The notes: generated by a model not told the origin, from the letters alone. DNA of 64,000 nt from Stappia sp. WLB 29 (GCF_023507705.1 NZ_JALBGD010000001.1:372001-436000); one strand, 5' to 3'. Counted from the first letter of the stretch, positions 37,535-51,894 are shown. Numbers and translations are program-made.

Positions 37535-39895
37535 TCAGAAGCGCGTGCCGCCACCGATACGGAAGAACTGGGTCCGGTCGCCGGTTTCCTTGACGATCGG
37601 CCAGGCGAAGTCGGCGCGGATCGGACCGAAGGGCGACGCCCACTTGACGCCGAAGCCGGCCGACATGCGCGGCGCGAAGCCGTTCGACTGGACGGTCGCA
37701 GGCGTTGCCGGGCCGCAACCGGCGACGACGCAGTCGGTGATCGCGCTGTCCGCATCCCACAGGGCACCGAAGTCGGTGAAGACCGCGCCGGACAGGCCGA
37801 GCTCGCGCGGCAGGCCGAAGATCGGGAACTCGGCTTCCGCATTGGCATGGACGTACCAGCGGCCGCCCAGAGAATCGCCGGTGCGGGAGTCGCGCGGGCC
37901 GATGCCCTGCATCTCGAAGCCGCGCAGCCAGGTGTCGCTGTGCTGGAACTGCTCCGAGGAGCGAAGATCCTGGCCGAGACCGTTGAGGTAGCCGCCGCCC
38001 GTGCGCAGGATGCCGATGACGCCCCACTCCGGCAGCAGTTCCTTGTAGGCGCGGGCATCGATGGTGGTCGACAGGTAGCGGCTGTCGCCGCCGACGCCGG
38101 CGAATTCCTGACTGAACGCCACATAGAAGCCGTCGCGCGGGTCGCGCTTGCTGTCGCGGGTATCGTAGACCAGCGAGTAGCCGATGGACGAGGTCAGATT
38201 GCGGCCCAGCGAGGATTGCAGACCGCCCGACAGATCCTGCGGCCGGTTCCAGGTCAGGTCCTGGTCGAAGATCCGGTAGATCAGGTTCAGGCGCAGCTCG
38301 TCGTCGCGCAGCGGCAGACCGAAGGCGATGGAACCGCCGGTCGTCTTGCTGTCGTAGCTGCGGTAGTCGTTCGCCTCGAAATTGCGGCGATAGACGTCGA
38401 GCGACAGCGAGACGCGGCGACCGAGGAAATACGGCTCGGTGAACGCGAACTCGTAGACCTGGTTGGAGGCGCCGGCGCCGACCTTGGCGCGGACGAACTG
38501 GCCGCGGCCGAGGAAGTTGCGCTCCTGCAGCGTGATATCGCCGATGACGCCGTCGGAGGTCGAGTAACCGACGCCGAAGCCGATCTCGCCGGTCGCCTGC
38601 TCCTCGACGTCCACATTGACCACGATGCGGTCCGGCGAGCTGCCGCGCGAGGTGGTGATGCGGACGTCCTTGAAGAACTGCAGGTCCTTCAGCCGTCGCT
38701 CGGCCTTGTCGAGCAGCACGCGGTTGAAGGCATCGCCCTCGGCGATGTCGAACTCGCGGCGGATGACGTATTCGCGGGTACGGTCGTTGCCGCGGATGTT
38801 GATCCGCTCGACATAGACGCGCGGACCTTCCTCGACGAAATAGGTCAGAGAGATCGTGCGGTTCTCGTAGTCGCGGGTGGCGCGCGGACGGATCTGCGCG
38901 AAGGCATAGCCCTGGCGCGAGACGTCGAGCGTCATGTCCTCGAGGGTCTTCTCGACCTCGAGCGAGGAATAGGTGTCGCCGGCGCTGGTGCGGATCTTGC
39001 GGCGCAGCTCCTCCGGATCGACATCGGTCAGCGTGGTCTGCAGGTCGATGTCGCCATAGGTGTACTGCTCGCCCTCCTCCACCGTGAAGGTGACGTAGAA
39101 GACGTTCTCCTCGCGGTCGAGGTCGGCAACCGCCGAGACGATGCGGAAGTCCGCATAACCGTGACGGTAGTAGAACTGGCGCAGCAGCTCCTGATCCGCG
39201 TCGAGACGGTCGGGATCGAAGGAATCGGTGGTGCGCAGGAAGCTCAGCAGGCCGCTCTCGCGGGTGCGGATCACATCGGCCAGACGGCCGTCGCTGAACT
39301 TGGTATTGCCGATGAAGGTGATGCGCTCGATGCCGGTGCGGTCGCCCTCGTTGATCTCGAAGACGAGGTCGACGCGGTTGTTCGAACGGCTGATGATCTT
39401 GGGCTCGACGGTCGCGCGATAGCGACCGGAGCGCCGATAGGCCTCGAGCACGTTCTGGACGTCGGACTGCACCTTGGCGCGGGTCAGCATCGACCGCTCC
39501 TCGGTCCGCACCACGCCGGTCAGCGTCTTGTCGTCGAGACGGCGATTGCCCTCGAACGAGATGCGGTTGACCATCGGGTTCTCGGTCACGGTCACCACCA
39601 GGGACCCGCCCTGCTGGTTGATCGCCACGTCCTCGAACAGGCCGGTCGCGTAAAGGGTCTTCAGCGACTCGTCGATCTCCGCCGGCCCGAAGGCCCGGCC
39701 GGGCCGGATCGTCAGGTAGCTCTCGACGGTCGAGGCCTCGATACGGGTGTTGCCGCGGACGACGATCCGGCTGACCACCGCCGCAGACGCCTCGTCGGCA
39801 CCCAAGCCGGCAAAGCTCCACGGCATGATCGGCGCGACACCGCTCATCACGGCCGCAACCAGGATCGTTCTCGTCAGGTTCTGCACACGCTGCAT
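37535..39895 (-). CDS. bamA: BamA, outer-membrane protein assembly factor
   Basis: Omp85-family core of the BAM complex, which folds beta-barrel proteins into the outer membrane. The 786-aa precursor has a signal peptide ([19 protein letters not shown] onward), POTRA domains beginning [20 protein letters not shown], and a C-terminal 16-strand barrel with the VRGF-type motif in [14 protein letters not shown]. It ends in FRIGGGTRF, the terminal Phe being the barrel signal. Placement between rseP and lpxD links envelope quality control with outer-membrane assembly. Confidence 0.96.
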   Translation of the reverse strand: MQRVQNLTRTILVAAVMSGVAPIMPWSFAGLGADEASAAVVSRIVVRGNTRIEASTVESYLTIRPGRAFGPAEIDESLKTLYATGLFEDVAINQQGGSLVVTVTENPMVNRISFEGNRRLDDKTLTGVVRTEERSMLTRAKVQSDVQNVLEAYRRSGRYRATVEPKIISRSNNRVDLVFEINEGDRTGIERITFIGNTKFSDGRLADVIRTRESGLLSFLRTTDSFDPDRLDADQELLRQFYYRHGYADFRIVSAVADLDREENVFYVTFTVEEGEQYTYGDIDLQTTLTDVDPEELRRKIRTSAGDTYSSLEVEKTLEDMTLDVSRQGYAFAQIRPRATRDYENRTISLTYFVEEGPRVYVERINIRGNDRTREYVIRREFDIAEGDAFNRVLLDKAERRLKDLQFFKDVRITTSRGSSPDRIVVNVDVEEQATGEIGFGVGYSTSDGVIGDITLQERNFLGRGQFVRAKVGAGASNQVYEFAFTEPYFLGRRVSLSLDVYRRNFEANDYRSYDSKTTGGSIAFGLPLRDDELRLNLIYRIFDQDLTWNRPQDLSGGLQSSLGRNLTSSIGYSLVYDTRDSKRDPRDGFYVAFSQEFAGVGGDSRYLSTTIDARAYKELLPEWGVIGILRTGGGYLNGLGQDLRSSEQFQHSDTWLRGFEMQGIGPRDSRTGDSLGGRWYVHANAEAEFPIFGLPRELGLSGAVFTDFGALWDADSAITDCVVAGCGPATPATVQSNGFAPRMSAGFGVKWASPFGPIRADFAWPIVKETGDRTQFFRIGGGTRF

Positions 39896-40086
39896 AAGGA
39901 CGCTTCGCCTTCGCTTTTCTGCCAAGCCCTTGATACGTCGCCCCGGGCAACGGACACGGCAGTCGAGATTCTCTATATCCGTCAGTCGTTTTACAGGCTT
40001 TTGGATCGGACGCAACCGCCCAGGCTCCGCAAAACCCGTTTCCCGTCGGATCGTTGCACCTTCGACACGCTTCTTACCCTGTCCCG

Positions 40087-41223
40087 CTACAGGGATGTCA
40101 GGTGAAGCACGTCATTCCAAGTCGCGAACACCATCAGAAACAGCACGATGGCGATCCCGATGCGGAAACCGTATTCCTGCGCCCGCTCGCTGAGCGGCTT
40201 ACCCCGCAAGGCCTCCGCGGCGTAGAACATCAGGTGTCCGCCGTCGAGCATGGGAATGGGCAGCAGGTTCAAAAGGCCGATGCTGACCGACAGCACGGCC
40301 GTCAGGTTGAGCAGTGCGCCGAAACCGAGCGTCGCGACCTGCCCGGAAATCTGCGCCACGCGGATCGGCCCGCCGAGCTGGTCGGCGGATTCGCGGCCCG
40401 TGACGATGCCGGCAAGGTAGCCGGCGGTGCGCGTGACCACGAACCAGGTCTCGCGGCTGCCCTCCACGACGGCCTCGACAGGGCCGAAGCGACGGACCAC
40501 CACGTCTTCCTCGCTGGCGCTGCGGCTGACGCCGAGCAGGCCGACCGACTGGACATTGCCGAAGCGGTCGGTGATCTCGCGCCGCTGCGGCGTCACCTCG
40601 ATGGTGAGCTGCTGGCCGCCACGATCCACCAGCATGGCGAGCGGCAGGTCGGCGCTGACGCTGACGATGCGCTGCATGTCGGAGAAGGTCTCGATCCGCT
40701 GCCCGTCGATGGCCAGCACCAGGTCGCCCTCCATCAGGCCGGCGGCCTGGGCAGCGCTGTCGGGCTGGACCGCGTCGACGCGCGGCGAGATCTCCGGCCG
40801 GCCGAACAGGCCGAACAGCAGCGCGAAGATGACGATGGCGAGAATGAAATTGGCGATGGGGCCGGCGGCGACGATGGCCGCGCGGCGCGAGACCGGCTTG
40901 GTCTGGAAGGCGCCGGCGCGCTCCTCCTCGCTCATGCGGGCAAGCGCCTCTTGGTCGGGTACGCTCGCCTCGTTCTCGTCGCCGGCGAATTTGACGTAGC
41001 CGCCGAGCGGAATGACCGAGAGCTTCCAGCGCGTGCCGTGGCGGTCGTTGCGGCCGAACAGTTCCGGCCCGAAGCCGACCGAAAAGGCCTGCACCCGCAC
41101 CCCGCACCAGCGCGCCACCAGGAAGTGGCCGAGCTCGTGGAAGAACACGACCACGGTGAGCACGAACAGGAACGGCAGGGCGTAGCCTGCGAAAGACCCG
41201 AACAGCGATCCGATCAGTTCCAT
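40087..41223 (-). CDS. rseP: RseP-type site-2 zinc metalloprotease
   Basis: Intramembrane protease that cuts anti-sigma factors and signal-peptide remnants. The 378-aa protein has the zinc motif HELGH in VVVFFHELGHFLVARWCG, one PDZ domain (about residues 120-200) with GLMEGDLVLAIDGQRIETFS, and the third ligand in NLLPIPMLDGGHLMFYAAE. One PDZ region is visible whereas E. coli RseP has two. Between dxr and bamA, as usual. Confidence 0.95.
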   Translation of the reverse strand: MELIGSLFGSFAGYALPFLFVLTVVVFFHELGHFLVARWCGVRVQAFSVGFGPELFGRNDRHGTRWKLSVIPLGGYVKFAGDENEASVPDQEALARMSEEERAGAFQTKPVSRRAAIVAAGPIANFILAIVIFALLFGLFGRPEISPRVDAVQPDSAAQAAGLMEGDLVLAIDGQRIETFSDMQRIVSVSADLPLAMLVDRGGQQLTIEVTPQRREITDRFGNVQSVGLLGVSRSASEEDVVVRRFGPVEAVVEGSRETWFVVTRTAGYLAGIVTGRESADQLGGPIRVAQISGQVATLGFGALLNLTAVLSVSIGLLNLLPIPMLDGGHLMFYAAEALRGKPLSERAQEYGFRIGIAIVLFLMVFATWNDVLHLTSL

Positions 41224-41283
41224 GTCATCTCCTTGCCGGACCGGCAGTTTCGTCCTTGCATATTAACAACCCGTTCGCGGGCC

Positions 41284-42504
41284 TCAGCCCGCCCGTGCCG
41301 CAATCGATTCCCGCGCCGCGGCCCGGGCGACGGCATCGATGCGCAGCACGTCGTCGACGCAGCCCGGCTCGACGAGGTCGCCGGACGCGGCCATGCGCTC
41401 CAGCACCCTCTCCGCCGTGGCGGCGATCCCGAGAAACCCGATCCCGCGATCCAGAAAGGCCCTGACGGCGATTTCGTCTGCAGCATTGAGAGCGGCCGTC
41501 GCGGCGGTGCCCGCGATCATCGCCTCGCGGGCGATGCGCAGGGCCGGGAACCGCGCCGGGTCCGGTGCCTCGAAGCTGAGCGTTGCCAATGCGGCGAGAT
41601 CAAGGCGCTGTGCCGGCGTCGCCATCCGGCGCGGCCAGGCGAGACAGTGCGCGATGGGCGTGCGCATGTCCGGCGCGCCGAGCTGGGCGAGCAGCGAGCC
41701 GTCGCGATACTGCACCATGCCGTGCACGACGGATTGCGGATGGACCAGGACATCGAGCTGGTCCGGTCCCAGCGGAAACAGGTGGAAGGCCTCGATGATC
41801 TCGAAGCCCTTGTTCATCATCGTCGCGCTGTCGATGGAAATGCGCGCGCCCATGCTCCAGTTGGGATGGCGCAGCGCCGCCTCGGGCGACACATGGCGCA
41901 TCTCCTCCAGCGACAGGGTGCGGAACGGCCCGCCGGACGCGGTCAGCGTCAGCTTCTCCACCTGGTCGAGATTGCCGCGCTCCAGCACCTGGAACACGGC
42001 ATTGTGCTCGGAATCGACCGGCAGGATGGTGGCGGAGGCCCTGCGCGCGGCCGCCATGAACAGATCGCCCGCGCAGACGAGGCATTCCTTGTTGGCAAGG
42101 CCGATGGTGGTGCCGCGCGCCGCCGCCGCGATGGTCGGCGCAAGGCCGGCCGCCCCGACGATGGCCGCAATCACCATGTCGGCAGGGCGCATGGCGGCCT
42201 CGCACACCGCCTGCGGCCCGGCCGCTGCGGTGATGCCGGTGCCGGCAAGCGCGTCCTTCAGCCGCTGGTAGGCGGCAGGGTCCGCGACCACCGCATGCTC
42301 GGCACCGACCTCGATAGCGGCGCGCGCCAGCTCTTCTGCGCGGTCGTTGGCGGTGAGCGCCACCACCTGGAACCGCTCGCGGTTGCGGGCAACGAGATCG
42401 AGGGTGGAGCTGCCGATGGAGCCGGTCGCGCCGAGCACGGTCAGGCGCTGCGGCTCCGCGGCCGCGCCCACACCTGCCCCCTGCCCGCTCATGGCGGTCT
42501 CCAT
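41284..42504 (-). CDS. dxr: 1-deoxy-D-xylulose 5-phosphate reductoisomerase
   Basis: Second enzyme of the MEP isoprenoid pathway, giving precursors for undecaprenyl phosphate made by the nearby uppS. The protein is about 406 aa. It shows RLTVLGATGSIGSSTLDLV (NADPH binding), GLANKECLVCAGDLFMAAAR, LPVDSEHNAVFQVLERGN and SMGARISIDSATMMNKGFE. ATGs at 42504 and 42492 are both possible and a TTG at 42525 opens the frame; 42504 has a reasonable GGTGGAAG upstream. Confidence 0.95.
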   Translation of the reverse strand: METAMSGQGAGVGAAAEPQRLTVLGATGSIGSSTLDLVARNRERFQVVALTANDRAEELARAAIEVGAEHAVVADPAAYQRLKDALAGTGITAAAGPQAVCEAAMRPADMVIAAIVGAAGLAPTIAAAARGTTIGLANKECLVCAGDLFMAAARRASATILPVDSEHNAVFQVLERGNLDQVEKLTLTASGGPFRTLSLEEMRHVSPEAALRHPNWSMGARISIDSATMMNKGFEIIEAFHLFPLGPDQLDVLVHPQSVVHGMVQYRDGSLLAQLGAPDMRTPIAHCLAWPRRMATPAQRLDLAALATLSFEAPDPARFPALRIAREAMIAGTAATAALNAADEIAVRAFLDRGIGFLGIAATAERVLERMAASGDLVEPGCVDDVLRIDAVARAAARESIAARAG

Positions 42505-42549
42505 GCTGCCGACTTCCACCTTCAAGATCTCAATGTCCCTGCCAAGAAT

Positions 42550-43413
42550 TCAGTATCCCTGCAGGGCGATCACCGCGCCGACCGGATCCACCAGCGAGCC
42601 GGCAAGGACGGCCGCCACCAGGTAGCCGAGCACGCCGGCGCCCGTCAGGCCGTCGACCCGGTCCATGACACCGCCATGACCGGGAATGATATGGCCGGAA
42701 TCCTTGACGCCGAAATGGCGCTTCAGGGCCGATTCCAGCAGGTCGCCGGCCTGCGAGAAGACCGACAGGATGCCGGCCGACACGATCCACAGCGACAGCG
42801 GCACGCGCCCGACAAGCGCGCCCATCGCGGCGCCGACGAGAAGGGCTGCAGCCAGCCCGCCGAGCGCACCGCTCCAGGTCTTCTTCGGCGAAACGCGCGG
42901 CCACAGCTTCGGTCCGCCGATCCGCCGGCCGGCGAAATAGGCCAGGATATCGGTTGCCCAAACGACGGCGAACAGGAAGAGGATCATCACGAAGCCTTCC
43001 GCACCGTGCCGGAAGGCGATCAGCGCGACGCCGGTCAGGCCGGCATAAAGCACCCCGGTGCCCATCCAGCCGACGGACGCTGCGCCCGAGACCTGCCCCC
43101 ACACCCATAGCAGTGCGGCGAAGGCGAAGGCCAGCCCCAGCGCCAGCGGCACGAGGCCGAGCGCCGCGGCAACCAGCATCAGGGCAATGCCTGCGGCAGA
43201 TACCAGAACCGCGAGACGCTGGCGGCCGGCGCGAACGATCACCGTCCATTCCTGCAGGAGGATAGCGGAGCAGAGCGCCGCACCGGCGGCGAAGAACCAG
43301 CCGCCGAGCCAGGTGACGGCCAGAACCGCAGGAGCCAGCAGCAGGGCAGAGACCACCCGCAGCTTCAGCTCGCTCGCCCTGGGCCTGCCTCCCCCCGCGG
43401 CCCCGCCGGTCAT
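42550..43413 (-). CDS. cdsA: Phosphatidate cytidylyltransferase CdsA
   Basis: Makes CDP-diacylglycerol, the precursor of all phospholipids. The 287-aa membrane protein has multiple hydrophobic helices and the C-terminal signature DSGHIIPGHGGVMDRVDGLT with the metal-binding acidic residues. Its ATG overlaps the uppS stop by four bases (ATGA), indicating coupling. Confidence 0.96.
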   Translation of the reverse strand: MTGGAAGGGRPRASELKLRVVSALLLAPAVLAVTWLGGWFFAAGAALCSAILLQEWTVIVRAGRQRLAVLVSAAGIALMLVAAALGLVPLALGLAFAFAALLWVWGQVSGAASVGWMGTGVLYAGLTGVALIAFRHGAEGFVMILFLFAVVWATDILAYFAGRRIGGPKLWPRVSPKKTWSGALGGLAAALLVGAAMGALVGRVPLSLWIVSAGILSVFSQAGDLLESALKRHFGVKDSGHIIPGHGGVMDRVDGLTGAGVLGYLVAAVLAGSLVDPVGAVIALQGY

Positions 43414-44180
43414 CTGGCGACTTTCGCCGAAAGGCCTCCGAACCTGCGGTCGCGGGCCGAATAGGCCTCGATGGCGCGGTCGAAGGCCGCCTCGTCGAAG
43501 TCCGGCCAATGCAGGTCGGGGAAATAGAACTCGCTATAGGCGGACTGCCACAGCAGGAAGTTGGAGAGCCGCTGCTCGCCGCTGGTGCGGATGACGAGAT
43601 CGGGATCCGGCAGGCTGGCGGTATCGAGCCGCGCAGCAATGGCGGCCTCGTCGACCGCGGCGGGCGCGATGCGGCCCGCAGCAACATCCTCGGCCAGGGC
43701 GCGCATGGCACGCACCATCTCGTTGCGGGCGCCGTAGTTGAAGGCGACGACGAGGGTCATGCCGGTATTGTCGCGGGTAAGGTTCTCGCCCTCCTCGATC
43801 AGCGACAGGATCGACGGTTCGAGGCCGCTGCGCTCGCCGATCATCCGCACCCGCACGTTCTGCCGGTGGATCTCGGCAAGGTCGCGCCGCACGAAGCGCT
43901 CCAGCAGCGCCATCAGGAAGCCGACCTCGGCGGCCGGCCGGCTCCAGTTCTCGGAGGAGAAGGAGAAGATCGTCAGCACCTCGACGCCGCGCCGGGCGGC
44001 GTGCTTGACGGTGCGCCGCAGGGCCGTGACGCCGGCCCGGTGGCCTTCGGTGCGCGGCAGTCCGCGAGAGACCGCCCAGCGGCCGTTGCCGTCCATGATG
44101 ACGGCGACGTGCCGCGGCACGGCGATCCGCTCCCCGGCTTCGGCCGGGGCGGACACGTCAAGGCCAGCCGTCACCGTCAT
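43410..44180 (-). CDS. uppS: Undecaprenyl pyrophosphate synthase (cis-prenyltransferase)
   Basis: Builds the C55 lipid carrier for peptidoglycan and other surface polymers. The 256-aa protein has VAVIMDGNGRWAVSRGLPRT (catalytic Asp), GVEVLTIFSFSSENWSRPAA and the C-terminal DLVIRTSGEQRLSNFLLWQS, all family signatures. An upstream in-frame extension is shadow sequence over frr. It is 41 nt behind frr. Confidence 0.97.
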   Translation of the reverse strand: MTVTAGLDVSAPAEAGERIAVPRHVAVIMDGNGRWAVSRGLPRTEGHRAGVTALRRTVKHAARRGVEVLTIFSFSSENWSRPAAEVGFLMALLERFVRRDLAEIHRQNVRVRMIGERSGLEPSILSLIEEGENLTRDNTGMTLVVAFNYGARNEMVRAMRALAEDVAAGRIAPAAVDEAAIAARLDTASLPDPDLVIRTSGEQRLSNFLLWQSAYSEFYFPDLHWPDFDEAAFDRAIEAYSARDRRFGGLSAKVAR

Positions 44181-44221
44181 CTCGTGCTCCCCGCCGCTTG
44201 GATCGGACCGCGATCCTGGGG

Positions 44222-44785
44222 TCAGATCTGGGAGATTTCTTGTTCCTTCTTCGCCAGCATGGAATCGATTTCCGCGATCATGTCGTCGGTCATCTTCTGG
44301 ACCTTGTCGGCGTGGACGCGGCTGTCGTCCTCGCTGATCGCCCCGTCCTTCTCCAGCTTCTTCAGCGTGTCCATGCCGTCGCGGCGCACATGGCGCACGG
44401 CGACCTTGGACTGCTCGGCATACTTGTGCGCGATCTTGATGAGATCCTTGCGGCGCTCCTCGTTGAGCTCTGGGATCGGCAGGCGCAGCGTGGTGCCGTC
44501 GACGACCGGATTGAGGCCGAGGTTGGATTCGCGGATGGCGCGCTCCACAGCGCCGACCATCGACTTGTCCCACACCTGCACGGAGATCATGCGCGGCTCG
44601 GGCACGCTCACCGTCGCCACCTGGTTGATCGGCATCTCGGATCCGTAGGCGTTCACCGTGATCGGATCCATCATGTTGGCGGAGGCGCGGCCGGTGCGAA
44701 GGCCGGCGAGATCCGTCTTCAGCACGCCGAGCGCGCCGTTCATCCGGCGCTCGAGGTCGCCAAAATCGATACCCTGGTCCGCCAT
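44222..44785 (-). CDS. frr: Ribosome recycling factor
   Basis: Splits post-termination ribosomes together with EF-G. The 187-aa protein has the normal length with a helical-bundle domain ([34 protein letters not shown]) and the [20 protein letters not shown] segment. It lies between pyrH and uppS, the usual order. Confidence 0.98.
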   Translation of the reverse strand: MADQGIDFGDLERRMNGALGVLKTDLAGLRTGRASANMMDPITVNAYGSEMPINQVATVSVPEPRMISVQVWDKSMVGAVERAIRESNLGLNPVVDGTTLRLPIPELNEERRKDLIKIAHKYAEQSKVAVRHVRRDGMDTLKKLEKDGAISEDDSRVHADKVQKMTDDMIAEIDSMLAKKEQEISQI

Positions 44786-44922
44786 CTTGTCCTCTCTTAT
44801 TGCAGCATCTCCCGTGAAATCCGGGAGGCTCGAAACCCTTGGCGTCTTATTTCCATGACGGCGGCCGCAAAGGCAAGGCCCTGCAAGCGCTTTTGCAAGG
44901 GATGCCTCGCCGCCCGGCCCTG

Positions 44923-45642
44923 CTAGTCGGAGATCACCGTATAGCGGCCGGTACCGTTCATCACGTCGACCAGGGCGCCGGGGGTGCGAATCGAAAAGAC
45001 GATGACGGGAATGGCATTGTCGCGCGCCAGTGCGATGGCGGTGGCGTCCATCACCTTGAGGTCGCGCCCCAGCACCTCGCCGGGGGTGAGCGTGTCGTAG
45101 CGCTCGGCGTCCGGCACCTTCTTCGGGTCGTCGGAATAGACGCCGTCGACGCTGGTGCCCTTCAGGAACGCATCGCAGCGCATCTCGGCCGCACGCAGGG
45201 CCGCGCCGCTGTCGGTGGTGAAGAACGGGTTGCCCGTGCCGCCGGCGAAGACGATGACGTCGCCGTCTTCCATGTAGCGCTCGGCGCCGCGCTGGGTGAA
45301 GGTCTCGCAGATCGAGGGCACCGGCACGGCGGACAGGACGCGGGCCGGAACGCCGAGGCGCCGCAGGGCATCGGCCAGCGTCAGCGAGTTCATGACCGTG
45401 GCCAGCATGCCCATGTGGTCGCCGGTGACGCGATTGCCGCCCTTGGCGGCGATGGCCACGCCGCGGAAGATGTTGCCGCCGCCGACGACGACGCCGACCT
45501 GGGCGCCGAGCGAGACCGCCTCGGCAATTTCCTTGGCCACCCGGCCGACCGTCTCAGGGTCGATGCCGAAGTCCTGCGAGCCCATCAGCGCCTCGCCGGA
45601 GAGCTTGACCAGCACGCGCCGCCAGCGGAGTTTTCCCGTCAT
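44923..45642 (-). CDS. pyrH: Uridylate kinase
   Basis: Phosphorylates UMP to UDP and is allosterically controlled. The 239-aa amino-acid-kinase-family protein has [46 protein letters not shown] and [18 protein letters not shown]. The start [17 protein letters not shown] is the one giving normal length; upstream in-frame codons are rejected. Confidence 0.98.
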   Translation of the reverse strand: MTGKLRWRRVLVKLSGEALMGSQDFGIDPETVGRVAKEIAEAVSLGAQVGVVVGGGNIFRGVAIAAKGGNRVTGDHMGMLATVMNSLTLADALRRLGVPARVLSAVPVPSICETFTQRGAERYMEDGDVIVFAGGTGNPFFTTDSGAALRAAEMRCDAFLKGTSVDGVYSDDPKKVPDAERYDTLTPGEVLGRDLKVMDATAIALARDNAIPVIVFSIRTPGALVDVMNGTGRYTVISD

Positions 45643-45729
45643 TGTTCTTCTCGTCGTGATCAGGGCCAGTGTGTCTTGAGCAGACACGAAAACGCAAGCC
45701 GATCCGTCGGACGGGCTTGCGCGCATAGA

Positions 45730-45760
45730 AGAAGGGCGCCGGAATGACCGGCGCCCTTCT
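45730..45760 (-). terminator. Strong hairpin after tsf
   Basis: A perfect 13-bp stem AGAAGGGCGCCGG / CCGGCGCCCTTCT with a 5-nt loop, 4 nt after the tsf stop. The tail is TTCTATG, not a long T-run. It probably causes partial termination so that rpsB-tsf is expressed above pyrH-frr. Confidence 0.65.
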
Positions 45761-45764
45761 GGAC

Positions 45765-46688
45765 TTAGTTGCCGACGGCCGCCGCGACTTCCGCGGCGAA
45801 ATCGGTCTCTTCTTTCTCGATGCCTTCGCCGAGCGCATAGCGCACGAAGCCGACCAGCTTCACCGGCTTGCCCAGCTCCTTGCCGCAGGCCTCGACGGCC
45901 TGCTCGACGGTCTTGTCCGGATCGATCACGAAGGCCTGCTTCACGAGGGTGACTTCCTCGTAGAACTTGCGCAGACGGCCCTCGACCATCTTCTCGATGA
46001 TGTTCTCCGGCTTGCCCGATTCGCGTGCCTGCTCGGCGAAGATCTGGCGCTCGCGCTCCACGACCTCCGGATCGAGGTCCTCGACGCTCAGCGACAGCGG
46101 GTTGGTCGCGGCAACGTGCATGGCGACCTTGCGGCCGAAGGCTGCGAGCTCGCCGGCATCGCCCTCGGACTCCAGCGCCACCAGCACGCCGATCTTGCCG
46201 AGATTGTCGGCGATCGCGCTGTGGACATAGGTCGCGACGACGCCCGACGACACCGACAGGACGGCGGCGCGGCGCAGCGACATGTTCTCGCCGATGGTCG
46301 CGATGGCGTCCTTGATCGAATCGGAGACGGACTTGGACGAGCCCGGGAAGGTCGCGTTGCCGAGAGCCTCGACATCGCCGCCGACCGACAGGGCCGCCTT
46401 GGCGGTGCCGGAGACCAGCGCCTGAAACGCATCGTTGCGGGCGACGAAGTCGGTCTCGGAGTTCAGCTCGACGACGGCGGCCTTGGTGCCCTCGGCGGCG
46501 ACGCCGACCAGACCCTCGGCGGCCACGCGGCCGGCCTTCTTGGCGGCCTTGGCCAGACCCTTGGTCCGCAGCCAGTCGATGGCCGCTTCCATGTCGCCGT
46601 TGTTCTCGGTGAGGGCTGCCTTGCAGTCCATCATGCCCGCGCCGGTCTTCTCGCGGAGCTCCTTCACCATCGCAGCGGTAATGGTCAT
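45765..46688 (-). CDS. tsf: Elongation factor Ts
   Basis: Guanine-nucleotide exchange factor for EF-Tu. The 307-aa protein has the N-terminal UBA-like domain [40 protein letters not shown] and the core segment [20 protein letters not shown] with the TDFVARN signature. It follows rpsB in the universal rpsB-tsf order. Confidence 0.98.
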   Translation of the reverse strand: MTITAAMVKELREKTGAGMMDCKAALTENNGDMEAAIDWLRTKGLAKAAKKAGRVAAEGLVGVAAEGTKAAVVELNSETDFVARNDAFQALVSGTAKAALSVGGDVEALGNATFPGSSKSVSDSIKDAIATIGENMSLRRAAVLSVSSGVVATYVHSAIADNLGKIGVLVALESEGDAGELAAFGRKVAMHVAATNPLSLSVEDLDPEVVERERQIFAEQARESGKPENIIEKMVEGRLRKFYEEVTLVKQAFVIDPDKTVEQAVEACGKELGKPVKLVGFVRYALGEGIEKEETDFAAEVAAAVGN

Positions 46689-46813
46689 AGATTGCCTCGT
46701 TGACGGGTTGTCACCCCGGCAGCTGTAGCCGAGGCCATGCTTAAGAATGATGACAGGCGCCGCCGGAAAGGCGGCAGCCGGCGGAAGATGTCCTCCGGCC
46801 CGGGTCTATCCCG

Positions 46814-47608
46814 TCAGGCCTGGGCTTCTGCAGCCGCTTCCGCGGGAGCCGCCTCGGCAGCTTCCAGCGCCGGCTCCACCGGAGCCTCCTCGGCGGCACC
46901 GACGTCGATGCCCATGCCGCCCTGGGCGCGGGAGATGCCGTCGATGGCAGCGCGCGCGATCAGGTCGCAGTAGAGGGTGATGGCGCGGCCGGCGTCGTCA
47001 TTGCCCGGAACCGGGAAGTCGATGCCGTCCGGATCGCAGTTGCTGTCGACGATCGCGGCGACCGGGATGCCGAGACGCTTGGCTTCCTGGATGGCGATGG
47101 CCTCGCGGTTGGTGTCGATCACGAAGATCAGGTCCGGCAGGCCGCCCATGTCCTTGATGCCGCCCAGGTTCCGCTCGAGCTTCTCGCGCTCGCGGTCCAT
47201 GAACAGCCGCTCCTTCTTGGTGAGGCCGCTCGGGTTGCCGAGGGTCTCTTCCAGCTTGCGCAGGCGCTGGATCGACTGGGAGATGGTCTTCCAGTTGGTC
47301 AGCATGCCGCCGAGCCAGCGGGCGTTGACATGGTACTGGGCCGAACGGCGGGCCGCGTCGGCAACCGACTCCTGAGCCTGGCGCTTGGTACCGACCAGCA
47401 GCACGCGGCCGCCGGCGGCAACCGTGTCGGACACGGTCTTGAGCGCCTGGTGCAGCAGCGGCACGGTCTGGGCGAGATCCAGGATGTGGATGTTGTTGCG
47501 CACGCCGAAGATGTAGTTCCCCATCTTGGGGTTCCAGCGGTGCTTCTGGTGGCCGAAGTGGACACCGGCTTCCAGCAGCTGGCGCATCGTGAAATCGGGC
47601 AGGGCCAT
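46814..47608 (-). CDS. rpsB: 30S ribosomal protein S2
   Basis: Small-subunit ribosomal protein of 264 aa: [60 protein letters not shown] and [20 protein letters not shown] are conserved. A C-terminal Ala/Glu-rich tail (about 35 residues) follows the core. The start MALPDFTM has AAGGAG ten bases upstream. Its 110-nt leader has a promoter and potential structure that suggest autoregulation. Confidence 0.98.
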   Translation of the reverse strand: MALPDFTMRQLLEAGVHFGHQKHRWNPKMGNYIFGVRNNIHILDLAQTVPLLHQALKTVSDTVAAGGRVLLVGTKRQAQESVADAARRSAQYHVNARWLGGMLTNWKTISQSIQRLRKLEETLGNPSGLTKKERLFMDREREKLERNLGGIKDMGGLPDLIFVIDTNREAIAIQEAKRLGIPVAAIVDSNCDPDGIDFPVPGNDDAGRAITLYCDLIARAAIDGISRAQGGMGIDVGAAEEAPVEPALEAAEAAPAEAAAEAQA

Positions 47609-47726
47609 AGCCTTGCAACTCCTTGATTTTCCGGTTGTACCTCCGCAGGGTGTGACAGCGCTCAAGCACCGACACCGGATGGACCCCGTCCGTGACGAAA
47701 ACCGACCCTGCGTGTGGAATGCGCGC

Positions 47727-47755
47727 GTTATACTGACCTGCGCGCCACAAGACAA
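47727..47755 (-). promoter_or_regulatory. Promoter of rpsB-tsf
   Basis: On the minus strand TTGTCT, a 17-bp spacer and TATAAC form a near-consensus housekeeping promoter. Transcription would start near 47720 and give a leader of about 110 nt. Within it CGCAGGGT (47705-47712) can pair with ACCCTGCG (47644-47651), a possible binding structure for S2. The stretch from here to dnaE is otherwise repeat DNA. Confidence 0.7.
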
Positions 47756-47869
47756 GCCCCGCCGGCCCGCCTTTTGCCTCGCCCGCCGCGAAAAAGATGC
47801 GAACGACGGGAGGGTGCGGTGCTGTTCCGGAGGCGCGTGAGTCGCGGTGGGGGGAGTTGTACGCCGCTG

Positions 47870-48060
47870 GGCGCAACGCCGAGGCCTGAGCCGAACCGTT
47901 CGGGGTTACTGGATCCCGTTCTTCGGCAAGCCTGAACCGGGACGACAGGCTGAAGGACGGGCGCGCGTCGTCGCGCATCTTCGCTGCCGCTCTGGCAGCC
48001 AATAGGCCTTGGTGCGCGCTGCGCTTGGCCGGGGTGACGGCCGAGGGGATGCGAGCGGGC
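47870..48060. repeat. Dispersed intergenic repeat, copy B
   Basis: About 190 bp between rpsB and dnaE. Its first part matches copy C2 (TGAGCCGAACCGTTCGGGGT, TACTGGATCCC, ACCGGGACGACAGGC, CGCTCTGGCAGCCAATAGGC). Its end matches copies A and C1 (GCGCTTGGCCGGGGTGACGG, GCCGAGGGGATG). The block TTCGGCAAGCCTGAA corresponds to TTCGGCTTCGCCGAA in copy C2. Confidence 0.75.
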
Positions 48061-48098
48061 GTGCCCCTTTCCCAGGACGTCGCCCCTGCCCGACCCGG

Positions 48099-51539
<3,441 letters not shown>

Positions 51540-51758
51540 CTGTACCCGCCGTTCCTGCCTGCCGAAAGTGCCGGGCGGCGCGCATGCGATCAGGGCTGTT
51601 GCGCGATCGGGAAAGGCGGCCGCCTGTCGTGGTCGAGCGGACAGTGTTTCCCGTCCGCCCGCCGATGTCGACCCGTCGCGTCCGCCGATCCCCAGATATG
51701 GGCATGCCATGCACCGCGCATTTCACACGGGCGGCCGGCGCGCCCCAGGCGTCAGGCG

Positions 51759-51875
51759 TCAGGCGGTCAACAGTTCGGCGATGGCGCTGCTCCACAGCAG
51801 CATGGTGGTGCCGAACAGGGTCAGTGCCGCCAGTGCGGCCAGGTCCTGAAAACTGTCGCGGAACTCATCGAACAT
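51759..51875 (-). CDS. Candidate SOS-induced 38-aa single-pass membrane protein
   Basis: A 38-codon gene: a charged, acidic start (MFDEFRDSFQD), one hydrophobic helix at about residues 12-32 (LAALAALTLFGTTMLLWSSA) and a short end (ELLTA). AAGGGAGG lies 6 nt before the ATG, an excellent ribosome site. Upstream are two perfect LexA boxes and a promoter (TTGCAC, 17 bp, CATACT). The size, membrane topology and LexA control recall Caulobacter SidA, an SOS-induced 29-aa division inhibitor, but sequence similarity is not claimed. Function is unknown; toxin-like or division-inhibitor roles are inferences. dnaE is the next gene on the strand. Confidence 0.7.
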   Translation of the reverse strand: MFDEFRDSFQDLAALAALTLFGTTMLLWSSAIAELLTA

Positions 51876-51894
51876 GGTAGCCTCCCTTACCCAG

